Below, piece by piece: positions 34,663 through 47,100 of a stretch of 64,000 nt of DNA; positions within the stretch are counted from its first letter, which is position 1; each line of letters begins with the position of its first letter. A model generated the notes under the pieces. That model ran no database searches, was not told where the DNA came from, and saw only the letters and a list, made by a program, of their open reading frames with translations. The DNA comes from Hericium rajendrae (lineage: Eukaryota; Basidiomycota; Agaricomycetes; Russulales; Hericiaceae): positions 1,860,001 through 1,924,000 of the forward strand of contig CM065884.1 in NCBI GenBank assembly GCA_033439255.1. The letters run 5' to 3'. A program made the translations under genes and the position numbers.

Positions 34663-36444
34663 ATGGACGACGACGACCTCATCATCGTCGACGATGTCGA
34701 GCCATCGACCCCCTACACGCAAAATGGCACTCCCGCTCCCATCGCCTCGACGTCCCAGCTCCCCGGCCGCCCGCAACGCCATTCTACCCGCAATCGCGCA
34801 TCTGTCGCATATACGGAACACCTCGAGCAACGCACGACACGCTCGTCCGGCAAACCGAAGTATCCGCCCAGGCTAAAGCTGAAGCTCGGCGAGAAGGCAG
34901 CCGCGCAGCAGCCGGGCATGAGCTTTCTCGGCGCATACGACCGCGAGCTCGACTCGGACGAGGAGGAATTGGCCTTCGAGGAGCAGTTCATCCTGCGCAT
35001 GCCGCCTGGCGAAGACTGCGAAAAGCTGAAGAAGATCATTGCTGGCAGAGATATTCCGCCGGATGTCTGGTTTAAGTTCAAAGGTACGCAGGACGCTAGA
35101 TGTTTCGCGAGTTGCATCTTGACCTGTTGTTGCAGATTCCCGACGTGCAGTGTTTCACATCGGCAATAACCTCTACTCTGCAAAGCTCGTCGATCTGCCA
35201 TGTATCATCGAATCGCAAAAGACGCTCGACAACAAGCAGATGTTCAAGGCGGCCGATATATGTCAGGTTGCTTATTTCTACTCGCATTTATGCTATTGTC
35301 TCATGCTTCCCCCTTTCAGATGCTCATCGTCGAGGAACGAATACCTAGCGAGGATGTGCTGAGTAACCAGAAAAGCTTCAACGTCGACGACTTTGTCTGG
35401 CCGCATGGACTCACTCCGCCTCTGAAACACGTCCGGAAACGACGCTTCAGAAAGCGCGTGAATAAACGGACGATTGAGAGCGTAGAGCAGGAGGTCGAAA
35501 GGTTACTTGAGCAAGATGCGGAGTCCACTGAGATGAAATATGGTGCGTTTGCTTTGTTGCACTTGCAGAAGTGCGTGCATGGTCCTGACACAGGTTCTTT
35601 CGTAGATGTCTTGGATAATGTGAATCCTGACTTATCGGATTCAGAGTTTATTGAGCGCGAAGAGACGCTAGAAGCTGCGACACCCGGAGGGTTCGCGTCT
35701 GAACTGGGAGAGGCTCTCACGCTTGCAGAGGAGATGGAGCGCGAGGGCAGTGAAGAAGAGCGGGAAGCGGAGGGCGAAATCGACGAGGAGCTCGCTGCCG
35801 AGCTTGATCTCGCACTTGGTGACGAAGGCGAGGAAGGAGAGGAGGAAGAGGAAGAGGAAGAAGAGAGTGAGGAAGAAGAGGAGGACGAAGATGAGGACGA
35901 GGAGATGGTGCAGGCGCGGCAGCTGCTGAACGAAGAGATCAATGATCTCTCGGCGGCGGTGCGCAAGAAGGAGGTAGAGGTTGCTAGTGCGGGCAATCCA
36001 CTCATCCGGAAGCGGTTCGAGGACGCGCTGAAAAAGCTGACTGCCGACTTGGACATGAAGCTGGCGCAGCGGGATGAAATGAAGGAAATGGCGAGGAGGA
36101 AGAAGGAGGGCGTGGTCGAGGACGGTGAAGGCGCTGGAGAGGACAAGGAAAGTGAAGGCGAAGAAGAGGGAGACGAGGATAGAGACAGGGAAGGAGAAGA
36201 CGAGGGAGATGAAGTTGGCGCATTGGAATTGGAGATGCAGATCCAGATGCAGCAGATGCAAATGCAGCAGACTTTGGAATCCGGTGGGATACCAGGAGGA
36301 ATGCCTCCTGGAATGCTTCCTGGGATACCTCCTGGGATACCTCCTGGGATACCTGGACCAAGACCTATGCCTGAAGGCCAACAAGAGATCGTGGAGGATG
36401 GCGACCTATTTGGCCCCGAAGAAGAACCGATGGAGATGGACTAG
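34663..36444 (+). CDS. TAF7: TFIID subunit TAF7
   Basis: Subunit of the general transcription factor TFIID that binds TAF1. Exons 34663-35083, 35136-35266, 35320-35542 and 35594-36444 give 541 residues. The conserved TAFII55 domain shows EEQFILRMPPG, FHIGNNLYSAKLVDLPCIIE, SQKTLDNKQMFKAADICQML, DDFVWPHGLTPPLKHVRKRRFRK and EQEVERLLEQDAE. Downstream is a long Glu/Asp-rich region (an acidic run near 35836-35910), a coiled coil (NEEINDLSAAVRKKEVEVAS) and a Met/Gln- and Pro/Gly/Ile-rich tail. The last intron (35543-35593) is 51 nt, in frame and free of stops, so an unspliced product with 17 extra residues is possible. Confidence 0.94.
36293..36358 (+). repeat. short tandem repeat in TAF7 tail
   Basis: Degenerate 12-bp units of the CCTCCTGGGATA type, repeated about five times, encode the PGMPPGMLPGIPPGIPPGIPG segment. 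The last units are nearly identical at DNA level, so length polymorphism between strains is likely. Confidence 0.7.
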
Positions 36445-36581
36445 TTTCTTCCACCCGCGTAGCCCTTTTCATACATACATCATTTACCACTGTATTCATC
36501 ATGTCGTGCTTCCTCGCTGTCGTGCTATGTAGCGTTCATTCATCAAATAAATATACAGCAATATCTACCGGCTGACCAGCA

Positions 36582-38995
36582 TCACGGCGGAAGCAGACAT
36601 ACGATGCCCGCCTGCATCATGAGGGGAATGTACAGTATGCAAACAAGTGGTGCGAACCACACGCCAAATGCGTCCCAGTTCCACACAGCCTGCCGCACTT
36701 CACTGTTCAGCAGCAAGGGACCCAGGGCGAGAATGGCGTAGACCGCATACTGCGTGAGGCGCAACGTGAAAGGCTGGCGGTATCGAGCGAGCGATAATGG
36801 GACGCCGAGCGTGATGGCGAGGAGGGCGGCGAGGGAGAAGTTGAGCACGGATGTCACGGATATAACCGTGCTTGAAAAACAGAGAACGAAGGACTTGAGG
36901 AGCATGTGGAGGGGTGCGCTGGATGTCGATCGCGAGGATGGGATTAAGAGAGTGGAAAGTGGAAGGAGGAATAAGATTGCAATCAAAGGGTGTATGAGTG
37001 CCTGTTATGGCTGATGTCAGTGTCATCGATATGCAAAACGTTTGGAAAAGAAGTCACCTTCTGGGATGCCATAAACCATGAGGAAGATAAAGTCCAGAAA
37101 AGCAGGCCTCCCGCACCATGCGTTGCCACCATAATAGCAAGGGCAGGCAGGATATCCCTCGTCCTTGGGACCCATTTCGTCCTTCTGTTATCCTTCTCGG
37201 TATCATCTGCTATTTCAGTCCATCCCGCATTCACCCATTCTCCAAGGCCGCCAAACATGAGGGACGTAGCGATGAGTACCGCACTTGGAAGATACATCCC
37301 GATCTTGAGGAATAATTTCGGCGTGACAGAGATGTAGAAGAAGAATGAGGCATGCAGTCGTTCAAGAAGATTGTTCATGGTGCGAAGGGTCGATTCGACG
37401 ACTCTGATTGGAAGGCTTAGCTGCGACGACTGAAAGGAGAGAAAGTATGACATACCTGCCCAGGGCATGGAAACCGTGCGGACCATTGGAAGGTAGGGCG
37501 AAGATAGTGATTGCATCTATGCGAAATCTGTCGATGTCAATTCAGTTGTCTTGCTCACAAGAGAAAACACGGAATGAAGTACTCGTGTAACAACCCATGC
37601 ACACCACTCGCCCTTCCTCTGGCCTGGTATCCAGCATGTCGAAGGATATTCCTAGCCCTATATGCATACTCCATCACGTCTGGCTGTTGCGCGATTGATT
37701 CCGGGAGCCAGGAAGGTATAAATTTCCGGAGTTGTTGGCGACCAGGGAACTCTCGGGGCTCCTGATGATCATATAAAATGACAGGAACGCCACCTGTGTG
37801 CTCGGAGATGAGCGTAAAGAGTTGATGAGGTCTTGATTGGGCAAACGCCCGTTGAGACCCTCTGCATGCTATTTGAGCCTGGGAAGCGACAATCGGAAAA
37901 ATAACATTCGCACCTCGGAAGACGCCAAGATGCGAGAACGAGTGTCCTGGGTAGTCGATGTTAAGGGCTGTCCAAACGACTCCAGATGCGAGAGTGAGTT
38001 CATCTGCTTGAAGGTCTGGAATCATGCACGTCGTGTAAGTCATACGAATTGAATAGCAAATGGTGAATAGCACGGACTACTCTGACCAACCCCGTGGTAG
38101 GCACTTATCCACGCACGCATGCCGTCGAGGTATCCATCGCTGATAACGAAAATTAAGTCTTTAGACCAATGCGAGTACTCTGCAGAGCGATCAGTGCGTG
38201 AGAAGACGGGTAGGTAGATGATAACAAACGCTTCAGGAAAGCAGACAGTGCGAGCACTGTTGATACACCCTCAAGTTCAGAGATCCTTGGCCCTCGTCAA
38301 TGCAGCTCAGCCACGAAGCACTGATAATCACAGCTTCCGCTCCAGATGCACGGGGAGACGACAGAATGGCATATGCATTAGTACCAAACTCATCCTGAAG
38401 AAGAGTATTAGCAAGTGCGCGTTTTAGCAGAATGCAACGAACCTCAGTGCTCGTAGTCAGCTTATAATCTTGGGTAGAGGAAGGTATCCCTAGCTTGGCA
38501 AACTCAGTCGCAAAGTAAGCGGCGCGCCTGTATGGAATAGTTAGAATGGCGTCCTGATGGCACAAAAGTAAGATATATTCACTCCTGGCTCGATGCATTC
38601 CGGTCTCGCAGGATCTCAAGCTCTGCTAGATACTGATCCGCCCGATACACTTCACCCCAATTCCAATATGTATTCACCTTGGTGCGAGTTCAGCTTCGGT
38701 ACGAAGGAAACTTAACATGAGGCATACCTGAGCGGGCTGAAGAGCATTCTCATCGATATATGTCTTGTCTCCTAGATGTGGCCATGGAAGCATAACCATC
38801 CACGTATATCCGACTAAAAGAAGAACCACTCTACTGGGATGAGACCGAAGCCTACAGGTCAAAAGAGGCGACGCACCTAAGGATGCTCTGGTTCCGCCAG
38901 ATAAAGGTAGACATGGCCCTCCGCCTTCGTATTCTTGTGGTCTCTCCATCTTTCTTGTGTCTTTTTAGGACATTTTTGAGCTTGTTGAGGAGCAT
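36582..38995 (-). CDS. GAA1: GPI transamidase subunit GAA1
   Basis: ER-membrane subunit of the complex that attaches GPI anchors to proteins. The start at 38995 gives a basic head (MLLNKLKNVLKRHKKDGETT), then after a splice the first membrane helix (VVLLLVGYTWMVMLP) and the family signature DKTYIDENALQPAQVNTYWNW. Further conserved blocks: AAYFATEFAKLGIPSS, DEFGTNAYAILSSPRASG, HWSKDLIFVISDGYLDGM, ALNIDYPGHSFSHLGVF, RASGVHGLLHEFRIDAIT, NNLLERLHASFFFYI and several C-terminal helices to LPP at 36585. About nine or more exons with short introns. One break: in the exon around 38269 the text switches frame between EGQGSLNLR and GVSTVLALSAFLK, needing one more base in a G-run. Divergent from USP48 over 200 bp. 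Confidence 0.92.
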
Positions 38996-39195
38996 TGAAG
39001 GTATCCAGGCTGTTCATGAGCTCGAACTTGACACGGTGACGGTGATGAAAGACGCGCTAACGGCCCGGACACTCCGGGACCGCGTTTAGTGCATGAGTGG
39101 CTGAAGCGCGAGCTGCTCACTAACAGCGACCCTCCTCCACTCTTTCTTTCCTCCTCCCTTGGCTACTCGCTGGAGTCGAGCTCTAAACACGTTGA

Positions 39196-42100
39196 ATGAC
39201 ATTCAAGCGCAAGCGCCGTAATGTGCAGCAAACCGAGGGTCTATCCGCTGGCGAGAAGCTGAAACGACACACTCTGACCACTGATGACGGTTCCCGGTGG
39301 GGTTGGGTCGGCACAGAAGTCACGGACGCGTCAAATATATCCCCAGAGCACCGTTTGAGAACTTGTGGCTTCTCTGGAAGAAATGATTTCTCGTTTTGTC
39401 CAAACAGATACGCGGAACGGCCTCCCAAAGAGGAAAAGCCTGCGGAGACAGAGGTGACGGCAGAAGGAGAACTTACGGACGACGTGATCGTCATCTCAGA
39501 CGATGAGACGCCGAGCTGCAGCAAGCGGTCGTGCAGGAAGAACCCAAACTGTCTCAATTATCTAGGTCAGGATGCTTGGGAAGACGAAGGTGCGTGTGCC
39601 AGTATTTGTGAGAGACATCCGTCTTACAATGAATAAGCAGATGCTGCCATGAAGGCATATATGGCTGCAGCCAAGCTCGGTCGTGATCCAAAGCTTGACG
39701 ATCGGCGCACTAATATTCCCGTCGGTTTGAGAGTACGTTTGTGGATGCCCACTTCCTGGATAATGTATTGACCGTGCTGCAGAATCTCGGCGCAACGTGC
39801 TACGCGAATGCATTCATACAGGTGCGTCGATCGGTGTGTTGCGTGAATAATTTTAAAGTTTTGCAATTAGGTGTGGTATCAAGACCTTGCTTTCCGCAAC
39901 GGCGTCTACCAATGCCAACCTTCGCAAGACACAGATCATGCATTTGAAGTCGGTTTTTGCACCTTTTCCATTCTGCATGCACCTCACACTTGTGTCAAGG
40001 ATTCTCCGGTTTTCCAGCTCCAGGCAACATTTGCCGCATTGCAAGAAGGCAAGAAGAGTGTTTTCAATCCGGTGAAACTCGTTGAGAGTCTGAGATTGAA
40101 AACATACGAGCAGCAGGATGCACAAGAGTCGGTGTCGTACGCTCACAGCATATCTTATCATTGAGTTAATCGGTCCCTTCAGATTCTCCAAGCTCTTCAT
40201 GTCACATCTCGACAGCGAATTCCAAAAGCAGTCTGATCCAGCCTTGAAGCGTCTTATTGCCGATCAAGTATGACTTTTAACTACTATGATTTGCGATGCT
40301 CGCTCCTAAACAGCCGTCCGCAGTTTCAAGGGGTACACGCCTATACAACGACATGCCAGAAGTGTGGTACTCGTTCGGAACGAGATTCCGATTTTCTGGA
40401 AATCGAAGTCAACTTGGAGGTAAAGTACTGTGTGTACATTCTATGAATCTTCTTTCATACGTCAAGCAGAATAATTCTTCCCTGGAGAGCCGTATCGAAG
40501 CTCTTCTACAGCCTGAAACATTGTCAGGCGATAATCAGTGAGAGAGTCTTTCAAACTCACTTGGAATCTTCTGACGACGTATATCAGATATCTCTGTTCA
40601 CGGTGCGAATCGCTTGAAGATGCCGTTCGTCAGGTGATCCTCCGCAAATTACCACCCATCTTGCACTTTTCTCTGCTTCGCTTCGTCTTCGATCTGAATA
40701 CGATGGAGCGAAAGAAGAGCAAACACCAAATCTCTTTCCCTACATCACTCGATATGAGTCGTTTCCTGGAGTCGTCGGCAGGTCCCGAGCAATCAGGCTC
40801 GCCGTCCGACAAAAGTGAGGACATATACGACCTGCAGGGGGTTTTGCTTCATAAAGGCTCTAGTGCGTATCACGGCCATTATGAGGCCACTGTATTCGAC
40901 GTGACGTGAGTATCAGCACCGATAGGCCGATGAACAGACGCCGATGCTGAACATTCTTAGGCTCAAGACATGGTTTCAATTTAACGATGAGAGCGTCACC
41001 AAGGTGAAATCTTTGGCCAATGGTGCAACCGACGAGGAGAAGCCCAAAGGGTGAGTTGGATTTGCCTCTTTCTCTCCTTCAATACATTTATAAAGTTACA
41101 GGATACGGCCTCGACCTGTGAAGAAGCGGAGAATCGAAGACAGCGACGATGAAGTCACTGAGTACGCCCATCATCTTCTTCTCTACCGTGTCACATTTTC
41201 TGAGCTTTCTATGTAGGATTGAACCTCAAAGTGGCCAGGTCAAGCCTGCCGCTGCTCCAACTTCTCCAAGGTGATATTGATAGTACATGTCTCCTCTTCT
41301 CCGATGGCTCAACGTTTTTTTCACTTTAGCTCCGTGACCATGATATCCAAAGATGCATATATGCTATATATGCGCGACGTGGTGCGACGTCGGAGGAATT
41401 GCTTCGGAATGTCCCGAAGCCTCCCCTTCGAGCAATTGATGCCGTAGAGAAACTGAACCAAGAGCACGAGGAGCGATGTTTGTCATTTAAGGAGAGGTGA
41501 GTCATACGTGGCTTGCGCAATCGGCGTTGTATTAACGTAGATTTTAGACAGCAGGAAGCGAAGTCTCAGTTCGAAGAATTGCACCGACGAATAACCAGCA
41601 TTTATCGCTCATGGCACGTTTCGTCCCCTGATCAGGTTGATATGACCTTTTTTCTCTCCTGGTTCCTGCGCTGATCCTTTCGAAAGAAATCGGTAGTTAC
41701 AAGCCGGCAGGCTCTTGAGACCTTTCTAGCTCGACATCTGAAGAAAGATACGGTAAAAGACAAAACGAATGGATCGACAAAGACTTCGGCTGAGCCAGGT
41801 CAGACTGAGACTTCAAATCGCAGCACGCCAGCTGGGCCGAGCACTTCAGCTGTCGAGATGAAGGATTCTACGTCTGCCGAGTTTGTCCTACCGCTCGAGG
41901 ATATCGTCTGTGAACATGGTCGATTGGATCCTTCGGAAGCGGATGATATGAAGCGCATCAATTACGTACGTCGTATGTTGAACGATATGTTCTCGCCCAC
42001 TCATCTTCGATGTGAAGGCCGCATATCAACGGATGGTCCAGGAGGAACAGTGCAGGTTCAAGCCCCAGATGACTCCTGACGATATCTGCGAAACATGTGT

Positions 42101-43883
42101 TCGAGACATGTTCGTCGGTAGGTTTATGTCCCATCTATCTGTGACAAGCGTGGAAGTCAATATCCATTGCAGAGAAACTATACCAGTTCGAACATCCCAA
42201 GCACGTCGCTCAGTTTGATGAAGTTCGGGAAATGTCGGATGACGGCACGTACTGGATATCGAAGCAATGGGTCAAAGGTAGGAGACGCTACTGTCGGCTT
42301 TGTGTCGTTCACTAATTATATTCGCCATCAGACTGGCGACAAGCCAAACCCAAGATGCACGACCATATCCTGGGTGACCCGCCGCCCGACTCCGATCCAT
42401 ATGGTTCCCACGTGAAATGCGAGCATGGCGGACTGTCACTCAATACGATGAGCCGTATACGAATATCCGGAGAAGTGAGTCGAGCCACCCGAGTTTTCCT
42501 GCCTGAAATTCAACGACTGTTCAACAGGCATATGCGCTATTGAAGTCCTTGTTTCCATCATGGGAAACACTTTCTGATGACGCTGAGCAATGTGCTATCT
42601 GTGAGGCTGATATCCAAGTCTCTCGCGAGGATAGACAGCAAATGCGCAAGCGAGCCGAGGACGAAAAGGTCAGACTGACGAGATCATTATCCGTACTCTG
42701 TCTGAAATTTCATCAGGCGCGGCTCAAGTACATGCACGATAATGCTCTGAATGGGAACACGAAACTTGTTGAAAACGTGCCATGTGCCATGATCCCAGCT
42801 CAATTTGTCCGCTCATGGAGGCAATGGGTAACGCGCCCCAGTTTACAGCCTCGGCCGGAAAAGGTCGACACGTCTATGTTTCTGTGCGAGCACAACCTTC
42901 TCTGCATCGATCCCAATTCAAGCGATTTCGATACCTCGGTGACCCTCGTCCGTCTGCAGGACTGGCAGGTCTTGGAAGAACTGTACGTGACGCATCCGCA
43001 TGACCATAACTACTGCGGCTCATTCTCTCCAGATATGAGACTGGGCGTCTTATTGCCATGACAAACCAGTCCGTAGAGGGCGACGACGGCGCATTCAACT
43101 TGCAATACGAACACGAGATCGAGGTCTGCAAAGACTGTCGCAAGATGCGGTACGTTGTCCGAGCTTTAGCTCATCTGCCTCCTGATTTACTGTACCACCA
43201 GGAAATCGGACTACGACATGACCGAGATTACGATACGGTTTCTCGGTGCCCAAGATCCAAATCCAACTCCGGAGACATTTGTTCGCAACAACGATCGCCC
43301 GGTTCAGATAGGCAACCAAGCCAGCATTACGACATACACCACGCGCAGAGCGGGTCCCCAAAGGCAGTCGCAGCGACTACGCAAAGCCGCGCAGCCAAAG
43401 GAGCGGAGGCTTTGTATAGCCAAGACCATGTCGGTGAAAGATATCAAGCTGCGGGTATGTGTTCACTCTTTCTCGCTGCGTGTTCGATCCAGTTGAATGA
43501 CGAACACAGATCCAGGATGAATTGAACGTCCCGACGATCTGCCAGCGGCTGTTCTACGAAGGTCGGAGCTCGAAGACAATGATCTCACCGTGCCAGCCCT
43601 AGGCATCCTCGCGAACGACGTGCTCGATCTCCGCGAGGAGAACGAGGACGTGGACCTGCTCGACGAGGATTCTGAATCAGACGTTCCTAGGAAGAAAAAG
43701 CGCGACGAAGGCGGCGGCTTCGGCGGGACGCTGCTGAGCGGAAACCTTACCTCGGATTCTTTGTTGGATACCCAAAGCGAGACCATGTCGACGCCCCCGA
43801 CCTCGGACGGCATCTGTCCCGCGTGCACTTACGCAAACCTTCGAACAGCCCTCGTGTGCGAGATATGCGACACACAGCTCTGA
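39196..43883 (+). CDS. USP48-like ubiquitin carboxyl-terminal hydrolase
   Basis: Large deubiquitinase with the full USP48 order. An N-terminal charged region leads to the USP domain: NLGATCYANAFIQVWYQD (Cys box), YEQQDAQEFSKLFMSHLD, zinc-ribbon pairs CQKCG and CSRCE, PPILHFSLLRFVFD, and the His box SSAYHGHYEA followed by WFQFNDESV. Then two or three DUSP-like repeats (DIVCEHGRLDPSEADDMKRI, YWISKQWVKDWRQAKP, VKCEHGGLSLN, FLCEHNLLCIDP), a ubiquitin-like domain (IAKTMSVKDIKLRI), and a C-terminal RanBP2-type zinc finger (CPACTYANLRTALVCEIC). More than 15 short introns. A one-base loss near 41367, in a TA-rich run, separates DAYML from YARRGATSEELLRN; both halves are conserved. The RanBP2 finger is not part of the human protein as I remember it. 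Confidence 0.92.
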
Positions 43884-44189
43884 CATTCTTCTCTGTTTGT
43901 TATGATAATGTATGGTACCATTTCTTGCGCCCACGCGCGACGCACGGGCATTCTATGATAGTTAGCATGGGTAATCGCATCACCATACCTTTTATGCAGA
44001 ATGGGAGGCCTGAATTGAATGTTCCGGCGATTTCTATTATTACTCGAACAACATGACAGGACGGCATGCACAGCAAGAGAAGACCGAATAAATTCAACAG
44101 ATTGCCAGAAGGGCCCCAAATTATTTTCGAGCGTACAACAGGGACAAGGAACCAGGACCGGAGGGAACGAGCAGAGCAGAAATGACGTC
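43884..44189. other. convergent 3' intergenic region
   Basis: 306 bp between the USP48 stop and the stop of the next minus-strand gene. AT-rich start with TATGATAATGTATGG-like 3' signals. No coding feature. Confidence 0.5.
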
Positions 44190-47100
44190 CTATGAATGTG
44201 ACGAATACGAAGTAAGGTCCAGCGGCGGTATCGGCGGCGGATTCGCTGGGAAAAAATTCGCCTCGGGCGGGAGCGGCATGCCGGGTGTTATAGCTGCGAA
44301 TGAGCGCGGGAGGACGGTGCCTGTGGAGTGCGGCCTCGAAAGGTCCAGCGCGGGTGCAGAGGGCATTGGCACAGCGCGCGACTGCTGTTGCAGGAGCGAG
44401 CTGGCGGTCATGAGCACGTCGACCTCGCTCGATAAGGGGCCTGCGATCTCCACGGCCTGAGCGACGGCGGACTGGGTCGCCACCGACACTTCATTCACGG
44501 TCACTTGGGATGAGGACGCTGGGGTTGGAGGCAGGCCGGCTGAGAACTGTGCGGCTGCGACAGCTGAGTGGTCTGCGGCGACCTGACGCGCGGCTTGAAG
44601 CACGACTTGCTGCGCCGCTGCCGCAAGCACGCTAGACGGCTCCGCGACATCCGTTCCTTGCCCTGATACCGTTTTGTCCACTGCCTGCGCCGTCACTGTG
44701 AGAACGTGCTGCTGCTTTGCCAGAGCCTGCAGCTCGGGACCAGGTTCACTGGGTATCCGGGACGCGACGACCTGAGATTGAGCCTCCTGGGCCACTCGCT
44801 GAGCGGCAGTGGTCAAGACCTGGATAACCTGGGCGTCTTGAGACGGAACAGGTGCAGGAGCAGCGGGCGGAGGTCGCGAGATGGCAGGAGGGCTAGAACA
44901 AACGTCAAGTTTACACATGTAAGATAGGCAGCGAGACGACCAACCGGGTAGGTCCTGCCAATGGGACGACTGAATCGCTCGCGATCCGACGAGGAAGATG
45001 AGCTTCACCAACTAATGATGGCCGACGCGAGGTCGAGAATGTCGAGTCAACGTTCGACATGGGCGCAATGTTGATGTGCACGGTCTGGGAGAGGAACTCC
45101 TCTTTACCATCCTGCATGAACTGTACAGCACATCGCCGCTCTATCAGATCGATCTCCACGCTTCATGGCATTAGACGCCACGCACCCTTGCTTCGACCGT
45201 GACGTCACAGCTCTGGGCGTCGGGGGAAGGTATACCAGAAAGAGTGTCGTCCTGCCATGATAGCCAGGACGGGAGGGATGGCGAGGTATACTGTACGGGC
45301 AGATTGCTTCGCGACGCCTGCGGGTCCCAGATGCGCGGCGTCCAGGACCAGCGCAAGCCAACATACGCCACACCAGGCGGCAGGCCGGCAAGTCGGCGGT
45401 GGAAGGGGCGGAATATCCAGCCGCCTTCAGGTGCTTTTTTGGCTTCGATGTTCCAGATATGATTGCCTTTTGATTTCGCCTTCTTGCCGTCCTCGTTAAA
45501 ACGAGAGATATATGAGGAGTTCCATAAATAATTCCGAATCTGGTGTGCGTGGACAGAAGCATGAGCCTATGGTGTTAGACAGCTCCTGCGAGCTCACACA
45601 CTTTTTTCATGGGTATCTTGTCTTCAGGATATCCTTGTCTAGCAAGCTGCGAATCCATCTAGTCAGCGCCGCACACTCTATCGGCACCACAACAAAATCG
45701 CTACCTCTTCTAAGAACGCATTGGTGAAGGCTTGTATTCGGAATTTGAAGGGGCGGAAGTCAGGCGACTCGTCCAGCCGTTGCATCTTCTTCGCCATCAA
45801 CGTTTGATGGATGGGCTCGCCCTTCGCATCGGTGGCATCCACTACAACCCACCCCAAAAAACAACGAAAGCCCACTTCTTAACGTGACAGCTCTCGTAAA
45901 TGGTGAAGGCGCACTCACGGTTCGAACACGTTTTAGTTAAAAACTCGAAGAAGATGCGGTCGACCTCCGCACGGTACTCATGCGGCACCTCATTCCCATG
46001 CCCGGCCGACGTGCTCATCGAAGACCCGAAGTTCTCCATCGACGGACGCGTTGCCAATGCACGACGCGGCTGTCCCGTGTGGCTGTATGCGGTCGCAACG
46101 CCGCCAGCGCCGTTGTCGAGGCTGCCAAGACGGCTGCGGAATTCGCCGTGCAAGGGTGGCGACTGCGATTGCGATTGGGGATAGTCCCCATACTCAGAGT
46201 CGCGGTCGTCGTCGTCCTGTGACGAGTCTGGACTGTGGCCAGGTGAAATCGCGGTACCCGGCCGCGACTGATGATACTCCTCGTCGATTGCGGAGGGTGC
46301 ATTGACGATGTTGTACGTAAAGGAAGACTCTATGGAGGCGCTTGACATTGAAGAGGTGCGTGATATATGTGGGATGTCGTGGGATAATGGCCCGCCCATC
46401 GACGGCGGTATTGATGGATTCTGGGGATGTTGAGAGGAGATGGGGCTGGTAAAGGAAGGAGGTGGATATGGCGGTGGCGGTACGGATATGTTCATTTTTG
46501 GTCAAGTTCATACCGCCATTCAACGAACCTGTTGGAAGCTGTATGTGTTGCTGTGGTTGCTGGGTGTACATCATAGACTGGTCCGCCCACTGTCCTTGAG
46601 GTTCTGGAGGCTGACCGTAGGATGGCATATGGCTGGAGACGAGGGGAGATGCACCAGATGGACCAACAGTCGTTGCGCTGAAGTCTATTGATTGGCGTGG
46701 CGTGGTATTGCTTATTTGAGGGGGAGGAGGGGCAAAATTCATGTTGGACAATTGAGATGGGGGATGGGATGGGGGGAACAAATGGTGAAGTGGAACGCCA
46801 TTCGACAGTGCACCAGACGGTATACCGCCAGACGAGCTGCCGGGGCGAGACGGAGGTGTGGACGGGGGATTTGAAGGGAAGGCGTGCTCGACGGCAGACA
46901 TGGGTCCAGCGGTCGGTGGTGGGGAGAACGGGAAAGAGACGCTAGACGCTGACTGCAAAGCTGGCTCGTCTTGAGGCTCAAGTTTGAGCGCCTTGATCAC
47001 ACGATCTCCTGCCAACGATGAGGCACAACGTTTGCGCGACTCGGGCGATTCGCTGGTCTGACCTTCACCTATTTCCAAGGACCCAGGCGGACGCATCGCG

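Noticed and set aside
35743-35929. Minus-strand Ser-rich and Leu/Phe-rich frames opposite TAF7
   Set aside because: They are antisense shadows of the Glu/Asp-rich tract of TAF7.
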